Assembly: GCA_947595635.1 (NCBI GenBank)
Contig: CANQEU010000007.1
Coordinates: 1-55,938, forward strand
Direction: 5' to 3'
Origin: an uncultured Clostridia bacterium
GTDB lineage: Bacteria; Bacillota; Clostridia; Oscillospirales; Acutalibacteraceae
DNA length: 55,938 bases
Shown: piece by piece, positions 7,976 to 16,511 of the stretch
Numbering within the stretch: the first letter of the stretch is position 1
How the letters are laid out: each line of letters begins with the position of its first letter
Translations under genes and position numbers: made by a program
Notes under the pieces: generated by a model
Told to the model about the DNA's origin: nothing
Seen by the model: only the letters and a program-made list of their open reading frames with translations
Database searches by the model: none

Positions 7976-8731
7976 ATGGCATTCCAAACCGTATTTAAGC
8001 GTTATGAACTAAAATATCTCCTGTCCGAAGCACAAAAGCAGGCTGTCAACACGGCAATGGCGCCGTATATGAAGCTCGACAGGTACGGACGGACAACAAT
8101 TCGTAATCTCTATTTTGACACTGACGATTACAGATTGGTTCGCCGCTCCATAGAGCGGCCTGTATATAAGGAAAAGCTGCGTGTGCGCAGCTACGCGCAG
8201 GCTGCGGCGGACAGCACCGTTTTTGTGGAGCTGAAAAAGAAGTATCAATCGGTTGTCTACAAGCGGCGGCTGGCGCTGAGCGAACATGAAGCGATGCGCT
8301 GGCTCTATGGAAAATCTCCCTGTCCCGTAAAATCTCAGATTTCAGATGAAATTGAATATTTCCTGCAATATTACGGAAAGCTGCGCCCAAGAGCGTTTTT
8401 GTCCTACGAGCGGGAGGCGTTTTACGCCTTGGACGGAAGTGATTTTCGGGTGACCTTTGACGAGCAAATTCTTTCAAGACAATCCAATCTTTCATTATGC
8501 GCCGAGACCGGAGGCCACCCACTGCTGAACGACGGCATGACGCTTATGGAAATCAAGTGTTCCGGCGGCATTCCGCTTTGGATGACACATATTTTGACTG
8601 AGCAGAAGCTCTATAAAACGTCGTTTTCCAAATACGGCTCAGCTTATGAGAGGCTGATCTTCCCAAAACTAAACCATTCCATTCAGGAAATTCGTATTCC
8701 TATTTCAAAGGAGGCTGTTTGCTATGCTTGA
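7976..8731 (+). CDS. VTC-domain protein, polyphosphate-polymerase-like
   Basis: A 251-residue protein with the tunnel-fold VTC domain (catalytic part of yeast Vtc4, which makes polyphosphate from ATP). Family motifs are in order: FKRYELKYLL at the start, RNLYFDTDDYRLVRRS, the basic KEKLRVRSY, VFVELKKK with YKRR, then MEIKCSGGIPLWM and FSKYGSAYERL. The Lys/Arg/Glu residues expected to line the tunnel are present. The protein is soluble and probably sits at the membrane with DUF4956, whose gene overlaps it by 8 bp. The ATG at 7976 follows AAGGAGG. Polyphosphate synthesis is known for the eukaryotic family; for this bacterial gene it is inference, and other nucleotide or phosphate-polymer chemistry is possible. 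Confidence 0.88.
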   Translation: MAFQTVFKRYELKYLLSEAQKQAVNTAMAPYMKLDRYGRTTIRNLYFDTDDYRLVRRSIERPVYKEKLRVRSYAQAAADSTVFVELKKKYQSVVYKRRLALSEHEAMRWLYGKSPCPVKSQISDEIEYFLQYYGKLRPRAFLSYEREAFYALDGSDFRVTFDEQILSRQSNLSLCAETGGHPLLNDGMTLMEIKCSGGIPLWMTHILTEQKLYKTSFSKYGSAYERLIFPKLNHSIQEIRIPISKEAVCYA

Positions 8732-9419
8732 TAATTTACTCAAAGGGATTTTTGATTCCGATGTTACCACGGTGATTAAACTGCCTGACTTTCTTCTCTG
8801 TGTCGGCGTTTCGCTTGTGTTGGGACTGCTCCTCGCATGGAGTTATATGTATAAAACAAGGTACACCAAAAGCTTTGTGGTCACACTGGCTCTGCTGCCG
8901 GCGGTAGTCTGCGTTGTAATTATGATGGTCAACGGCAATATCGGAACCGGTGTCGCGGTTGCCGGTGCATTCAGCCTTGTTCGGTTTCGCTCGATACCCG
9001 GCACGGCAAAGGAAATCTGCGTGCTGTTTTTAGCCATGGGCACGGGATTGATCGCCGGAATGGGCTATCTCGGATTTGCTCTTCTCTTTACATTGATACT
9101 CAGCGCTGTATTTATGCTTTATAACCGGCTCCGCTTCGGAACGCGAAAGAACTCGTCGATTTATAAAACGCTTTCTGTCACCATTCCGGAGGATCTTGAT
9201 TATTCGGACGTATTTGAGGATATTTTCGCCGCCTATACCTCAGAGCACGAGCTGGAGCGGGTCAAAACCACAAATATGGGCAGTCTGTTCCGTCTGACTT
9301 ATCAAATTACACTACGCGACCCCAAAAAAGAAAAAGAAATGATCGATCAGCTCCGCTGTCGCAATGGTAACCTTGAAATTACGGTTTCCAAACAGGAAAC
9401 TACGACGGCAGCGCTTTAA
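8724..9419 (+). CDS. DUF4956 membrane protein
   Basis: A 231-residue DUF4956 protein. Four or five transmembrane segments lie in the first ~130 residues, with the conserved core VNGNIGTGVAVAGAFSLVRFRSIPG, followed by a soluble C-terminal domain of about 90 residues (TIPEDLDYSDVFEDIF onward). The start ATG overlaps the VTC stop (ATGCTTGA), with AAAGGAGG inside the VTC gene. The family regularly travels with VTC genes and is a plausible membrane channel or anchor for the polymer they make; no biochemical role is established to my knowledge. A paralogue lies at 28584-29261 with the same gene arrangement. Confidence 0.88.
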   Translation: MLDNLLKGIFDSDVTTVIKLPDFLLCVGVSLVLGLLLAWSYMYKTRYTKSFVVTLALLPAVVCVVIMMVNGNIGTGVAVAGAFSLVRFRSIPGTAKEICVLFLAMGTGLIAGMGYLGFALLFTLILSAVFMLYNRLRFGTRKNSSIYKTLSVTIPEDLDYSDVFEDIFAAYTSEHELERVKTTNMGSLFRLTYQITLRDPKKEKEMIDQLRCRNGNLEITVSKQETTTAAL

Positions 9420-9446
9420 CGGATTTTTCACAAAGGAGGCATTTAT

Positions 9447-11168
9447 ATGAAAAAAACATCTTTCCTGCTTGCCGTTCTTCTGCTTTTCCTTGTCATCTGC
9501 GGATGCTCGTGCAAATCATCGGGCGAAGCACAGAATTCCGACGGCAGCGAAACGCTAAACAAAGCGGATACTTCCGGAATGGATTTTTCGGTTGACAACG
9601 ACGACGGTTCCGAATCTGCTCCCGCTGATGGCAAAGCGGTAGATTTGTCCGCAATATCCTCGGACACCTATTCAATCACATCCGGCGGTTCATACACCCT
9701 GAGCGGTTCCAAGACCGATACCATGATTTTGGTAGACGCGGAAAACGCAGATGTAACGCTGATTCTAAACGGTGCTACGATTCAAAACAATAACGGCCCT
9801 GCAATCTATATCCGTTCGGCGGATAAGGTCACACTGTCACTCGCGGACGGAACGACAAATACGATTTCGGACGGCGATTCTTATTCGTTTTCCGATCAGA
9901 ATTCAACTTTGGACGGAGCCATTTTCAGTAAAGCCGATCTCACCGTGAGCGGCGGCGGCACGCTGATTCTTAACGGAAACAACAAGCACGGTATCGTCTC
10001 AAAGGATGATTTAATCATTTCCTCCGGCACATTAAAGGTCACAGCCAAAAATGTGGGGCTTTGCGGCAAGGATTGCGTAAAAATCGGAAACGGCAGTATC
10101 ACTGTTGACGCCGGCAGCGACGGTATCCGCTCGGACAATACGGAGGATTCCACACGCGGCTATGTGTCGCTTTCCGGCGGCACAATCAATATCACAGCCG
10201 GCAGCGACGGAATTCAAGCGGAAACGGTCATCAATGTCGAAAATACCGATTTGACCGTCAACGCAGGCGGAGGCAGCGGCGAAACGCTGACTTCCTCGAC
10301 AGAATCATATAAGGGATTAAAAGCCGTTTCCGATATTTATATCACCGGCGGCGTCTTCCGAATCACATCACGGGACGACTGCATTCATTCCAACGGAACA
10401 ATCACAATTTCCGGCGGAGATTATACGCTTTCTTCCGGCGACGACGGAATACATGCCGATACCGATCTGGAAATTTCAGGCTCGTCAACCAAAATCGCCG
10501 TTGAGAAAAGTTATGAAGGGATCGAAGCCACCAACCTTTATATTAAAGGAGGAACCGTTTCAGTCAAGGCTGACGACGATGGTCTGAACGCGGCAGGCGG
10601 CAATAATTCCTCCACAGACAACACCGTCGATATGATGCGCCCCGGCAGAGGCAGCTTCTCATCCTCCACAGGCAGCATGACGATTTCCGGCGGAAATATC
10701 TTTATTCAAATGGGCGGTGACGGCTTGGACGCCAACGGCGCTTTAACGATCACCGGCGGCACGATAACGGTGTCAGGCGCAATAAACGGTGACACATCGA
10801 TTTTAGACTATGATTCAAGCGGCACAATCTCAGGCGGTACCTTTATCGGACTGGGAGCTTCAGGCATGGCGCAGAATTTCAGCAGTGAATCTACCCAAGG
10901 CGCAATTTTATCCTCCGTTGGGACACAGTCGGCAGGGACGGTCGTAAAGCTTACTGATTCCGAAGGAAACGTGCTTATCGAGCATGAGGCTGAACAGTCG
11001 TTCTCCTGCGTGATACTCAGTCATCCCTCCTTGAAGCAGGGAGAAAGCTACACGCTGTCGGTAGGCACTTCCACCACTACGATTCAAATGACAAGCACTA
11101 TCTACGGCTCCGGCGGCGGAGGCTTCGGAGGAGGAGGCGGAGGCTTTGGCCCCGGTGGATTCCGATAA
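9447..11168 (+). CDS. Cthe_2159-type (DUF4353) beta-helix lipoprotein
   Basis: A 573-residue exported protein. The signal peptide ends in a lipobox (VICGC), so it is probably a membrane-anchored lipoprotein. Residues ~60-460 form a parallel beta-helix with many turns of the ISGGT...GSDGI type, as in the Cthe_2159 family (formerly DUF4353). The founding member of that family binds cellulose and polygalacturonate and resembles pectate lyases in fold. The C-terminus ends in a Gly/Phe-rich tail (GFGGGGGGFGPGGFR) that may associate with the wall or other Gly-rich partners. It lies 27 bp after DUF4956. Its likely role is binding a surface polymer; no enzymatic residues could be assigned. Confidence 0.85.
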   Translation: MKKTSFLLAVLLLFLVICGCSCKSSGEAQNSDGSETLNKADTSGMDFSVDNDDGSESAPADGKAVDLSAISSDTYSITSGGSYTLSGSKTDTMILVDAENADVTLILNGATIQNNNGPAIYIRSADKVTLSLADGTTNTISDGDSYSFSDQNSTLDGAIFSKADLTVSGGGTLILNGNNKHGIVSKDDLIISSGTLKVTAKNVGLCGKDCVKIGNGSITVDAGSDGIRSDNTEDSTRGYVSLSGGTINITAGSDGIQAETVINVENTDLTVNAGGGSGETLTSSTESYKGLKAVSDIYITGGVFRITSRDDCIHSNGTITISGGDYTLSSGDDGIHADTDLEISGSSTKIAVEKSYEGIEATNLYIKGGTVSVKADDDGLNAAGGNNSSTDNTVDMMRPGRGSFSSSTGSMTISGGNIFIQMGGDGLDANGALTITGGTITVSGAINGDTSILDYDSSGTISGGTFIGLGASGMAQNFSSESTQGAILSSVGTQSAGTVVKLTDSEGNVLIEHEAEQSFSCVILSHPSLKQGESYTLSVGTSTTTIQMTSTIYGSGGGGFGGGGGGFGPGGFR

Positions 11169-11185
11169 AACAACTTAAATAACGT

Positions 11186-11217
11186 GCGGCGGAGATTGGC
11201 TATGCTCAGTCCGCCGC
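11186..11217 (+). other. Intra-operon hairpin
   Basis: Perfect 8-bp arms GCGGCGGA (11186-11193) and TCCGCCGC (11210-11217) lie in the 77-bp gap before the glycosyltransferase gene, without a T run. This is likely an mRNA processing or stability element that sets the ratio of upstream to downstream genes. Confidence 0.45.
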
Positions 11218-11245
11218 TATCTCATAAGAAAGAGAGGTAATACAA

Positions 11246-12283
11246 ATGGCAGCTTATTCCTTAGCTTTGATTCCCGCATACAAGCCGGATCAAACCCTGC
11301 TTGATATTCTGAAGCAGCTGCATAACGAGGGGCTGCGCTGCGTTGTTGTGGACGACGGCAGCGGCTCGGATTACCTTTCTTTGTTTGAGCAAGCCGCATT
11401 ATATGCAACCGTTTTAAAGCATGACAAAAACAAAGGGAAAGGCGCGGCGCTCAAGACAGGATTGAGTTATATTCAAAAACATTTTGAGAAAAACACCGTA
11501 ATCGTAACTATGGACGCTGACGGACAGCACCGTGTAGCTGATGCAATCCGACTGTGCGAAGCCGTCCGTCGGCATCCCGACGCCTTAATTCTCGGCAGCC
11601 GCAACTTAAAATCTGCCGCACCGCTGCGCAGTCGATTCGGTAATTCAGTGACACGAGGCGTATACAAGCTTTCTACGGGACGTGAAGTACAGGACACCCA
11701 AACCGGATTGCGTGCATTTTTCGCTGTGCAAATCCCTTTGATGCTGAACATCACGGGAGACCGATATGAATATGAAATGCGTGTCTTACTGGAATTTTCT
11801 CGTAAAAAAATCCCCATTTTGGAGCTCCCGATTGAGACTGTCTATCTTAATCATAATTCATCCTCTCATTTTCGCACGGTGCAGGACTCCTATCGGATCT
11901 ACAAGGAAATATTGAAATTTTCGGCTTCGTCTTTGATTGGTTTTGCTGTGGATTATCTACTATACGGTCTGCTGCTGTTAATAACCGGAGGAAATCTTCT
12001 GATTTCAAATGTCGGCGCAAGAATTGTCAGTTCAATCACAAATTATACTGTCAATCGGAAATTCGTTTTTCACAGCGAGAAAAAGGTTGTTTCGTCCGCC
12101 GCGCAATATTTTCTTTTGGCCGCCCTGATTCTATGCGGAAATACGCTTATACTTGAACTGCTTGTATCAACATGCGGACTTAACCGCATGTTGTCTAAAA
12201 TACTCGTTGAGATTGTTTTTTTCCTCATAAGCTGGACGATTCAGCGGTATCTTGTTTTCAGAACAGAGAAAAAGGAGGGATAG
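11246..12283 (+). CDS. Bifunctional GT2 glycosyltransferase-GtrA membrane protein
   Basis: A 345-residue fusion. Residues ~1-220 are a family 2 glycosyltransferase of the dolichyl/polyprenyl-phosphate mannose synthase type, with IPAYKPD, VVDDGSGS and the metal-binding DADGQH near 89-94. Residues ~225-345 are a GtrA domain with four transmembrane helices. Such proteins move a sugar from a nucleotide donor to undecaprenyl phosphate and help flip it for decoration of surface polymers. In this operon it may supply the sugar used on the polymer handled by the VTC/DUF4956/beta-helix proteins; that link is inference. The ATG follows AGAGAGG. Confidence 0.88.
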   Translation: MAAYSLALIPAYKPDQTLLDILKQLHNEGLRCVVVDDGSGSDYLSLFEQAALYATVLKHDKNKGKGAALKTGLSYIQKHFEKNTVIVTMDADGQHRVADAIRLCEAVRRHPDALILGSRNLKSAAPLRSRFGNSVTRGVYKLSTGREVQDTQTGLRAFFAVQIPLMLNITGDRYEYEMRVLLEFSRKKIPILELPIETVYLNHNSSSHFRTVQDSYRIYKEILKFSASSLIGFAVDYLLYGLLLLITGGNLLISNVGARIVSSITNYTVNRKFVFHSEKKVVSSAAQYFLLAALILCGNTLILELLVSTCGLNRMLSKILVEIVFFLISWTIQRYLVFRTEKKEG

Positions 12284-12287
12284 CATT

Positions 12288-13310
12288 TTGAAAGGGAAAA
12301 AATATATTTGGGGAATCCTTTACGGATTTCTTCTGACCGGCTTTACCGTATACGTTTTGCTGGACACCTTTGTCATCACCAGAATCTACCTTCCGGTCAC
12401 GCCGGGCAATCTCTACTCTCAAACGGAATACGGGGAAAATTCTTCCGAAACAAACACCAAACAAAGCGATGCGTCCGATGAATTTTCTACGGAAAGCGGT
12501 TCTGATTCCGCAGGCGTTGGTGAGAATTCCGATATAAGCGATGAATCCTCATCGGAAAACAGCTCCGATTCAGCAGTCATCACCGAAAACACCTATAAAG
12601 ACGGGAACATATCTGTCTCAATCACGGAACAGCGGCAGAATGACACATCGGTATATGTGGCAGACGTCCGTCTTAACTCAGCAGAATATCTGAAAACAGC
12701 CCTTGCAAAAAACGCATACGGAAAAAACGTCACTGAAAAAACCTCGGTGATAGCTGAAAATCATCAGGCGATACTTGCAATTAACGGCGACTATTACGGG
12801 TCGCAGGAGAACGGGTATGTTCTTCGCAACGGGGTGCTGTACCGTTCCTCCGCGGCGCGAAATCAAGAGGATTTGGTCATTTATAAGGACGGCTCCTTTG
12901 CATTCATTTCAGAAAGCGAGGTTTCGGCGGAAGAACCACAGAATGACGGAGCAGCGCAAATTCTTTCGTTCGGCCCGGGTCTTATTAAAGACGGCGCAGT
13001 TTGCGTGTCACAGAACGATGAGGTCGGTAAAGCAAAGGCAAGCAATCCGAGAACCGCCGTCGGTATGATCGACGCTCTGCACTATGTCTTTGTTGTGTCG
13101 GACGGACGCACAAATGACAGTGAAGGCCTGTCTTTATATGAATTGGCTGAGTTTATGCAGTCCCTCGGCGTTCGGGACGCGTACAATCTCGACGGCGGCG
13201 GCTCATCTACGATGGTCTTTTGCGGAGAAGTCATTAACAATCCCACCACAAACGGGAACAGCATAAAAGAAAGGAGCGTAAGTGACATTGTATATATCGG
13301 ATACCAATAA
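12288..13310 (+). CDS. Phosphodiester glycosidase family (NAGPA/DUF2233) membrane-anchored protein
   Basis: A 340-residue protein with an N-terminal membrane anchor (about 5-28), a low-complexity Ser/Asp/Glu linker (about 45-95), and a C-terminal phosphodiester glycosidase domain (NAGPA, formerly DUF2233; about 100-340) with AINGDYYG, RTAVGMID and YNLDGGGSSTMVF. Family members remove sugars linked through phosphodiester bonds. The TTG at 12288-12290 is taken as start because AAAGGAGGG lies at proper spacing and the upstream gene stops at 12283. It probably edits a sugar-phosphate polymer outside the membrane, matching the polyphosphate and glycosyltransferase neighbours. Confidence 0.85.
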   Translation: MKGKKYIWGILYGFLLTGFTVYVLLDTFVITRIYLPVTPGNLYSQTEYGENSSETNTKQSDASDEFSTESGSDSAGVGENSDISDESSSENSSDSAVITENTYKDGNISVSITEQRQNDTSVYVADVRLNSAEYLKTALAKNAYGKNVTEKTSVIAENHQAILAINGDYYGSQENGYVLRNGVLYRSSAARNQEDLVIYKDGSFAFISESEVSAEEPQNDGAAQILSFGPGLIKDGAVCVSQNDEVGKAKASNPRTAVGMIDALHYVFVVSDGRTNDSEGLSLYELAEFMQSLGVRDAYNLDGGGSSTMVFCGEVINNPTTNGNSIKERSVSDIVYIGYQ

Positions 13311-13695
13311 TCGCAAAGCGATAAAAGTCACACTTGTTTATTTGGTAATTTCCTGCTTTTGTGGATTATTCGGCGCGGTTTATGAGCTTTTAAGCCATGA
13401 GGTGTACTCCTTTTTTATGATTTACGCTTTCGCGTTTCCGCTCGCAGGCGGCGCATTGCCTTTCGCTGTGTATGCTTTGGCAGACGGAAAATACCCCTCA
13501 GCTATCGCAAGGAATCTTTATCACGCCGGTATTGCCACGCTCACTGTGGGAAGTATCATTCAAGGCGTACTTGAAATTTACGGCACCACAAACGCTTTGT
13601 CTAAATTTTACTGGTTCGCAGGCGCAGGATTCGCAATAGTCGGCGTTGCAATCGAAGTCACTCAGAGCTTACTGTCCAAAAAATCGAAAGGCTGA
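13282..13695 (+). CDS. Small integral membrane protein of unknown function
   Basis: A 137-residue protein with four predicted transmembrane segments (about 15-33, 44-66, 82-101, 108-127) and a short basic tail. It starts with GTG at 13282 inside the end of the glycosidase gene (29-bp overlap), with AAAGGAG 5 bp upstream, so it is translationally coupled as the last gene of the VTC operon. I do not recognise the family. Confidence 0.75.
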   Translation: MTLYISDTNNRKAIKVTLVYLVISCFCGLFGAVYELLSHEVYSFFMIYAFAFPLAGGALPFAVYALADGKYPSAIARNLYHAGIATLTVGSIIQGVLEIYGTTNALSKFYWFAGAGFAIVGVAIEVTQSLLSKKSKG

Positions 13696-13820
13696 CGATA
13701 GTTTAATTTTAAAGTCCGTTTTATTTAATATTTTAAAGTTATATCAGCCGGTACGGAGGTACAACTCAAGATTTTCTTTTATTTGTTTTAAAATAGAACA
13801 ACAGTAAATATAAATTTCAA

Positions 13821-13850
13821 AAAACCGCCATGCTTACGCACGGCGGTTTT
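13821..13850. terminator. Bidirectional terminator between convergent operons
   Basis: AAAACCGCC (13821-13829) pairs perfectly with GGCGGTTTT (13842-13850); A and T runs lie on both sides. It ends the VTC operon (+) and the TetR-led redox operon (-). Confidence 0.8.
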
Positions 13851-13876
13851 CTTATACCAATATTGACGGCAAAATA

Positions 13877-14593
13877 TCAGCTAATTCCAAGGCTGTTAGC
13901 CCACGCAAGGACATCGTCTGCGGAAGCTCCGGCGGAAAAGCGGTGTCCGTTAAGCCATGTTGCCTCTCTTGCGGCAGCTCGAAGCGCAGAATCGCTGCTG
14001 CCAAATTCACTGCTTCCTGAGGTACAGAACGGGGCGACGGTCTTGCCGGAGAAATCATAGCTCTCTATAAACGTACTCATAATTCTCGGCGCTTCGCCCC
14101 ACCAAATCGGGTAGCCGATAAACACAACATCGTACTGCTCCATATTCTTAACAGTGCCGGATATTGCCGGACGTACGTTCGGGTCGTTCTTTTCCGCGGA
14201 GGTACGGCTGTCAGAATTGCCGTAGTTCAGATCTTCGTCCGTATAGGGCTCTGACGGCGTGATCTCGTAGAGGTCAGCGCCAAGTCCGTCAGCTAATTTT
14301 TGCGCCACGCCCTCAGTGTTGTTGGTGGCGGAGAAATACGCCACAAGAATTTTCCTGTCCTCCGAGTTATTAATCGGCTCGGTATCGGTATCATCGGAAT
14401 TTGAATTTTTCGTTTCGTCTGATTGCTCGCTTTCATTTTCCGCTTCGGATGGTGCGGAGGACTTATCCTCTGAATTCTGTGAGGAGCTTATATTTCCGCT
14501 ATTATCGGTCGATTTACTGCCTGACCCACACGAAACAAAGGTAAGTATCATAACAATTGCAAGTAAAATCGTTACGATTTTTTTCATGCTCAT
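13877..14593 (-). CDS. Flavodoxin-like lipoprotein
   Basis: A 238-residue lipoprotein: signal peptide with lipobox TFVSC (Cys ~22), an acidic low-complexity linker (about 25-75), then a flavodoxin fold (about 78-238) with the FMN phosphate loop AYFSATNNT and the later loop GYPIWWGEAP. It should carry FMN on the outer face of the membrane and act as a low-potential electron carrier. Its start overlaps the upstream stop as ATGA. It is the last gene of the TetR-headed redox operon. Confidence 0.88.
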   Translation of the reverse strand: MSMKKIVTILLAIVMILTFVSCGSGSKSTDNSGNISSSQNSEDKSSAPSEAENESEQSDETKNSNSDDTDTEPINNSEDRKILVAYFSATNNTEGVAQKLADGLGADLYEITPSEPYTDEDLNYGNSDSRTSAEKNDPNVRPAISGTVKNMEQYDVVFIGYPIWWGEAPRIMSTFIESYDFSGKTVAPFCTSGSSEFGSSDSALRAAAREATWLNGHRFSAGASADDVLAWANSLGIS

Positions 14594-15345
14594 TTCAAAC
14601 CCCCATATTGTTTGTCATCAACAGGCTCCAGCCACTCATTGGAGCCGTTTTCTCCCGGTACCTCAATTGCAAGGTGAGAAAACCAACTGTCAGGCGCGGC
14701 GCCGTGCCAATGCTTAACGCCTTCCGGAATGTTGATACAGTCGCCCGGCTTCATCTCCACGGCTTCTTTGCCCCATTCCTGATAGTATCCTCGGCCGCCG
14801 ATGCAAATCAAAATCTGTCCGCCGCCCTTGTCGGCATGGTGAATATGCCAGTTATTACGGCAGCCCGGCTCAAAGGTCACGTTGAAAATCCCCACCTGCT
14901 CATTTGATATTGGCGCAAGGTAGCTCTGACCGATAAAATACTGCTTAAAGCCGTCGTTCGGCGCGCCTATCGGGAACAGAATTGTATTTTGATATTTGTC
15001 TTTTTCAGTAAGCTCCGGCTCAGTCTCATTCCAAACATCTTTAGCTAAACGGAACACCGCCCATGCCTTCGGCCAGCCGACATAGAAGCCCACATGGGTC
15101 ACAATGGCGGCTATCTCAGCTTTTGTCACGCCGTGGGCTTTTGCGTTTTCGAGGTGATATGTAAGAGATGAGTCTGTAACGCCAGATGACATCAGGGCAA
15201 CGACTGTAATGACGCACCGAGTTTTTAGGTCGATGTCGTGATTGTTCCAGTTCTCGCCAAAGAGAACATCGTCGTTAAAGTGGGCAAAATCCGGCGCGAA
15301 GTCGCCGAGCTGATTTCTGCCTGCTGTTTGTGTAATTTTTTCCAT
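14590..15345 (-). CDS. Carboxymuconolactone decarboxylase-like/cupin fusion protein
   Basis: A 251-residue fusion. Residues ~15-105 are a CMD-like domain with THVGFYVGWPKA. Residues ~130-240 are a single cupin with HIHHADKGGG and EGVKHWHG, giving the usual His-rich metal site. The AhpD-type CxxC is absent, so a peroxidase role of that type is unlikely. Similar fusions occur in anaerobe redox operons beside aldo/keto reductases and flavodoxins; the substrate is unknown. The ATG follows AAGGAGG. Confidence 0.88.
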   Translation of the reverse strand: MEKITQTAGRNQLGDFAPDFAHFNDDVLFGENWNNHDIDLKTRCVITVVALMSSGVTDSSLTYHLENAKAHGVTKAEIAAIVTHVGFYVGWPKAWAVFRLAKDVWNETEPELTEKDKYQNTILFPIGAPNDGFKQYFIGQSYLAPISNEQVGIFNVTFEPGCRNNWHIHHADKGGGQILICIGGRGYYQEWGKEAVEMKPGDCINIPEGVKHWHGAAPDSWFSHLAIEVPGENGSNEWLEPVDDKQYGGLK

Positions 15346-15372
15346 AATAATATCCTCCTTATAAATTATCGC

Positions 15373-16491
15373 TTAAACTACATTTCCGGCTTTTTGCTTG
15401 CCGTTTTGCGCCATCACACCGACTAAGGCATGAGGCACATATAATTCTTCAAGATAGTTTATCTCGTCCTGTGAAAGCTCCAAATCTATCGCCTTTGCCG
15501 CTCCATCAACATGAGAAAGCTTTGTCGCTCCCACCACCGGTGCGGTCACCTTAGTAAGCAGCCATGCAAGGGAAATTTCCGTCATTGAAACATTGCGTTT
15601 GTAAGCCAACTCCTCTACACGGGCAATTATCTTGCCGTCCGCCTTTGCCGTTGAATCATATTTAAATTTTGCATAAGCGTCCTCCTGCAAGCGTTTGCTG
15701 GTTTCTCCGGGGTGCTTTGAGAGCCGTCCGCCTGCCAAGGCGCTGTACGGAGTCATGGCAATATTTTGATCCTTGCAGAAGGGAGCCATTTCCCGTTCTT
15801 CCTCCCGGGCGATCAGGTTGTAATGTCCCTGAACGGACACAAACTCAGTTAAGCCGTTTTCTCTTGCGTAAAAGTTTGCCTTGGCAAGCTGCCAGGCAAA
15901 GCAGTTAGAGATACCAATGTACCGAACCTTGCCAGATTTAACGGCGTTATGAAGTCCCTCCATGATTTCCTCCATGGGCGTGTGATAGTCCCACATATGA
16001 TAGATGTAGAGGTCAACATAGTCCATACCGAGGTTTTTAAGGCTTCTGTTAAGATAGTTTTCAATGTGCGTCATACCGCTGACGCCTGCGTCGATTTCGT
16101 CCTGTGTTCTGGGCGTAAACTTTGTCGCGATAACAAAATCGTCACGTTTTGCAAAATCCCTTAGCGCCTTACCTACATACTGTTCACTGGTTCCGTTTTG
16201 GTAGACTAAGGCGGTATCGAAGAAATTAATACCTAACTCAATGCCATGCTTTATTATCTTGCGAGTCTGCGCCTCATCAACTGTCCAACTGTGCTGACCT
16301 GCGGCTGCGTTGCCTCTTGCGGTGCCCGAAAAATGTTTCCGCTTGGAGCGCGGACATTTTTCGACCGCGGCGCCAACCCCGGCTCCCTGTTTCCGCCACT
16401 GGCGGCGGTCGCCGGCGTTGCCAAATCCCATACAGCCCATACAAACGCGTGAAACGGTCAAGTCGGATTTTCCTAATTTAGTGTACTTCAT
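15373..16491 (-). CDS. Aldo/keto reductase carrying an in-frame palindromic insertion
   Basis: A 372-residue NAD(P)H-dependent aldo/keto reductase (TIM barrel). The catalytic set is visible: Asp and Tyr in FFDTALVYQNG, Lys in VIATKFT and His in YIYHMWD. The usual length is about 335 residues; the excess is a 36-residue stretch after GFGNA (about residues 28-63) rich in Arg, Gly and Ala. It corresponds exactly to a 108-bp insertion flanked by 8-bp direct repeats (separate entry). The frame is kept and the barrel motifs are intact, so the enzyme may still fold, with the extra segment as a surface loop between strand 1 and helix 1. It lies 20 bp after the cyclophilin-like gene. Confidence 0.9.
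   Translation of the reverse strand: MKYTKLGKSDLTVSRVCMGCMGFGNAGDRRQWRKQGAGVGAAVEKCPRSKRKHFSGTARGNAAAGQHSWTVDEAQTRKIIKHGIELGINFFDTALVYQNGTSEQYVGKALRDFAKRDDFVIATKFTPRTQDEIDAGVSGMTHIENYLNRSLKNLGMDYVDLYIYHMWDYHTPMEEIMEGLHNAVKSGKVRYIGISNCFAWQLAKANFYARENGLTEFVSVQGHYNLIAREEEREMAPFCKDQNIAMTPYSALAGGRLSKHPGETSKRLQEDAYAKFKYDSTAKADGKIIARVEELAYKRNVSMTEISLAWLLTKVTAPVVGATKLSHVDGAAKAIDLELSQDEINYLEELYVPHALVGVMAQNGKQKAGNVV
16307..16422. repeat. 108-bp palindromic insertion with 8-bp target duplication
   Basis: GCGTTGCC occurs at 16307-16314 and 16415-16422, exactly 108 bp apart. Between the copies are two hairpins: an imperfect one with GAAAAATGT and ACATTTTTC arms, and CCGCC-AGT-GGCGG. The insertion adds 36 codons in frame to the reductase gene. 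The end near the second copy reads GGTCGCCGG, like the terminal repeat of the element at 51834-51963. Confidence 0.75.
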
Positions 16492-16511
16492 TTTCTAATC
16501 TCTCTTTCGGT

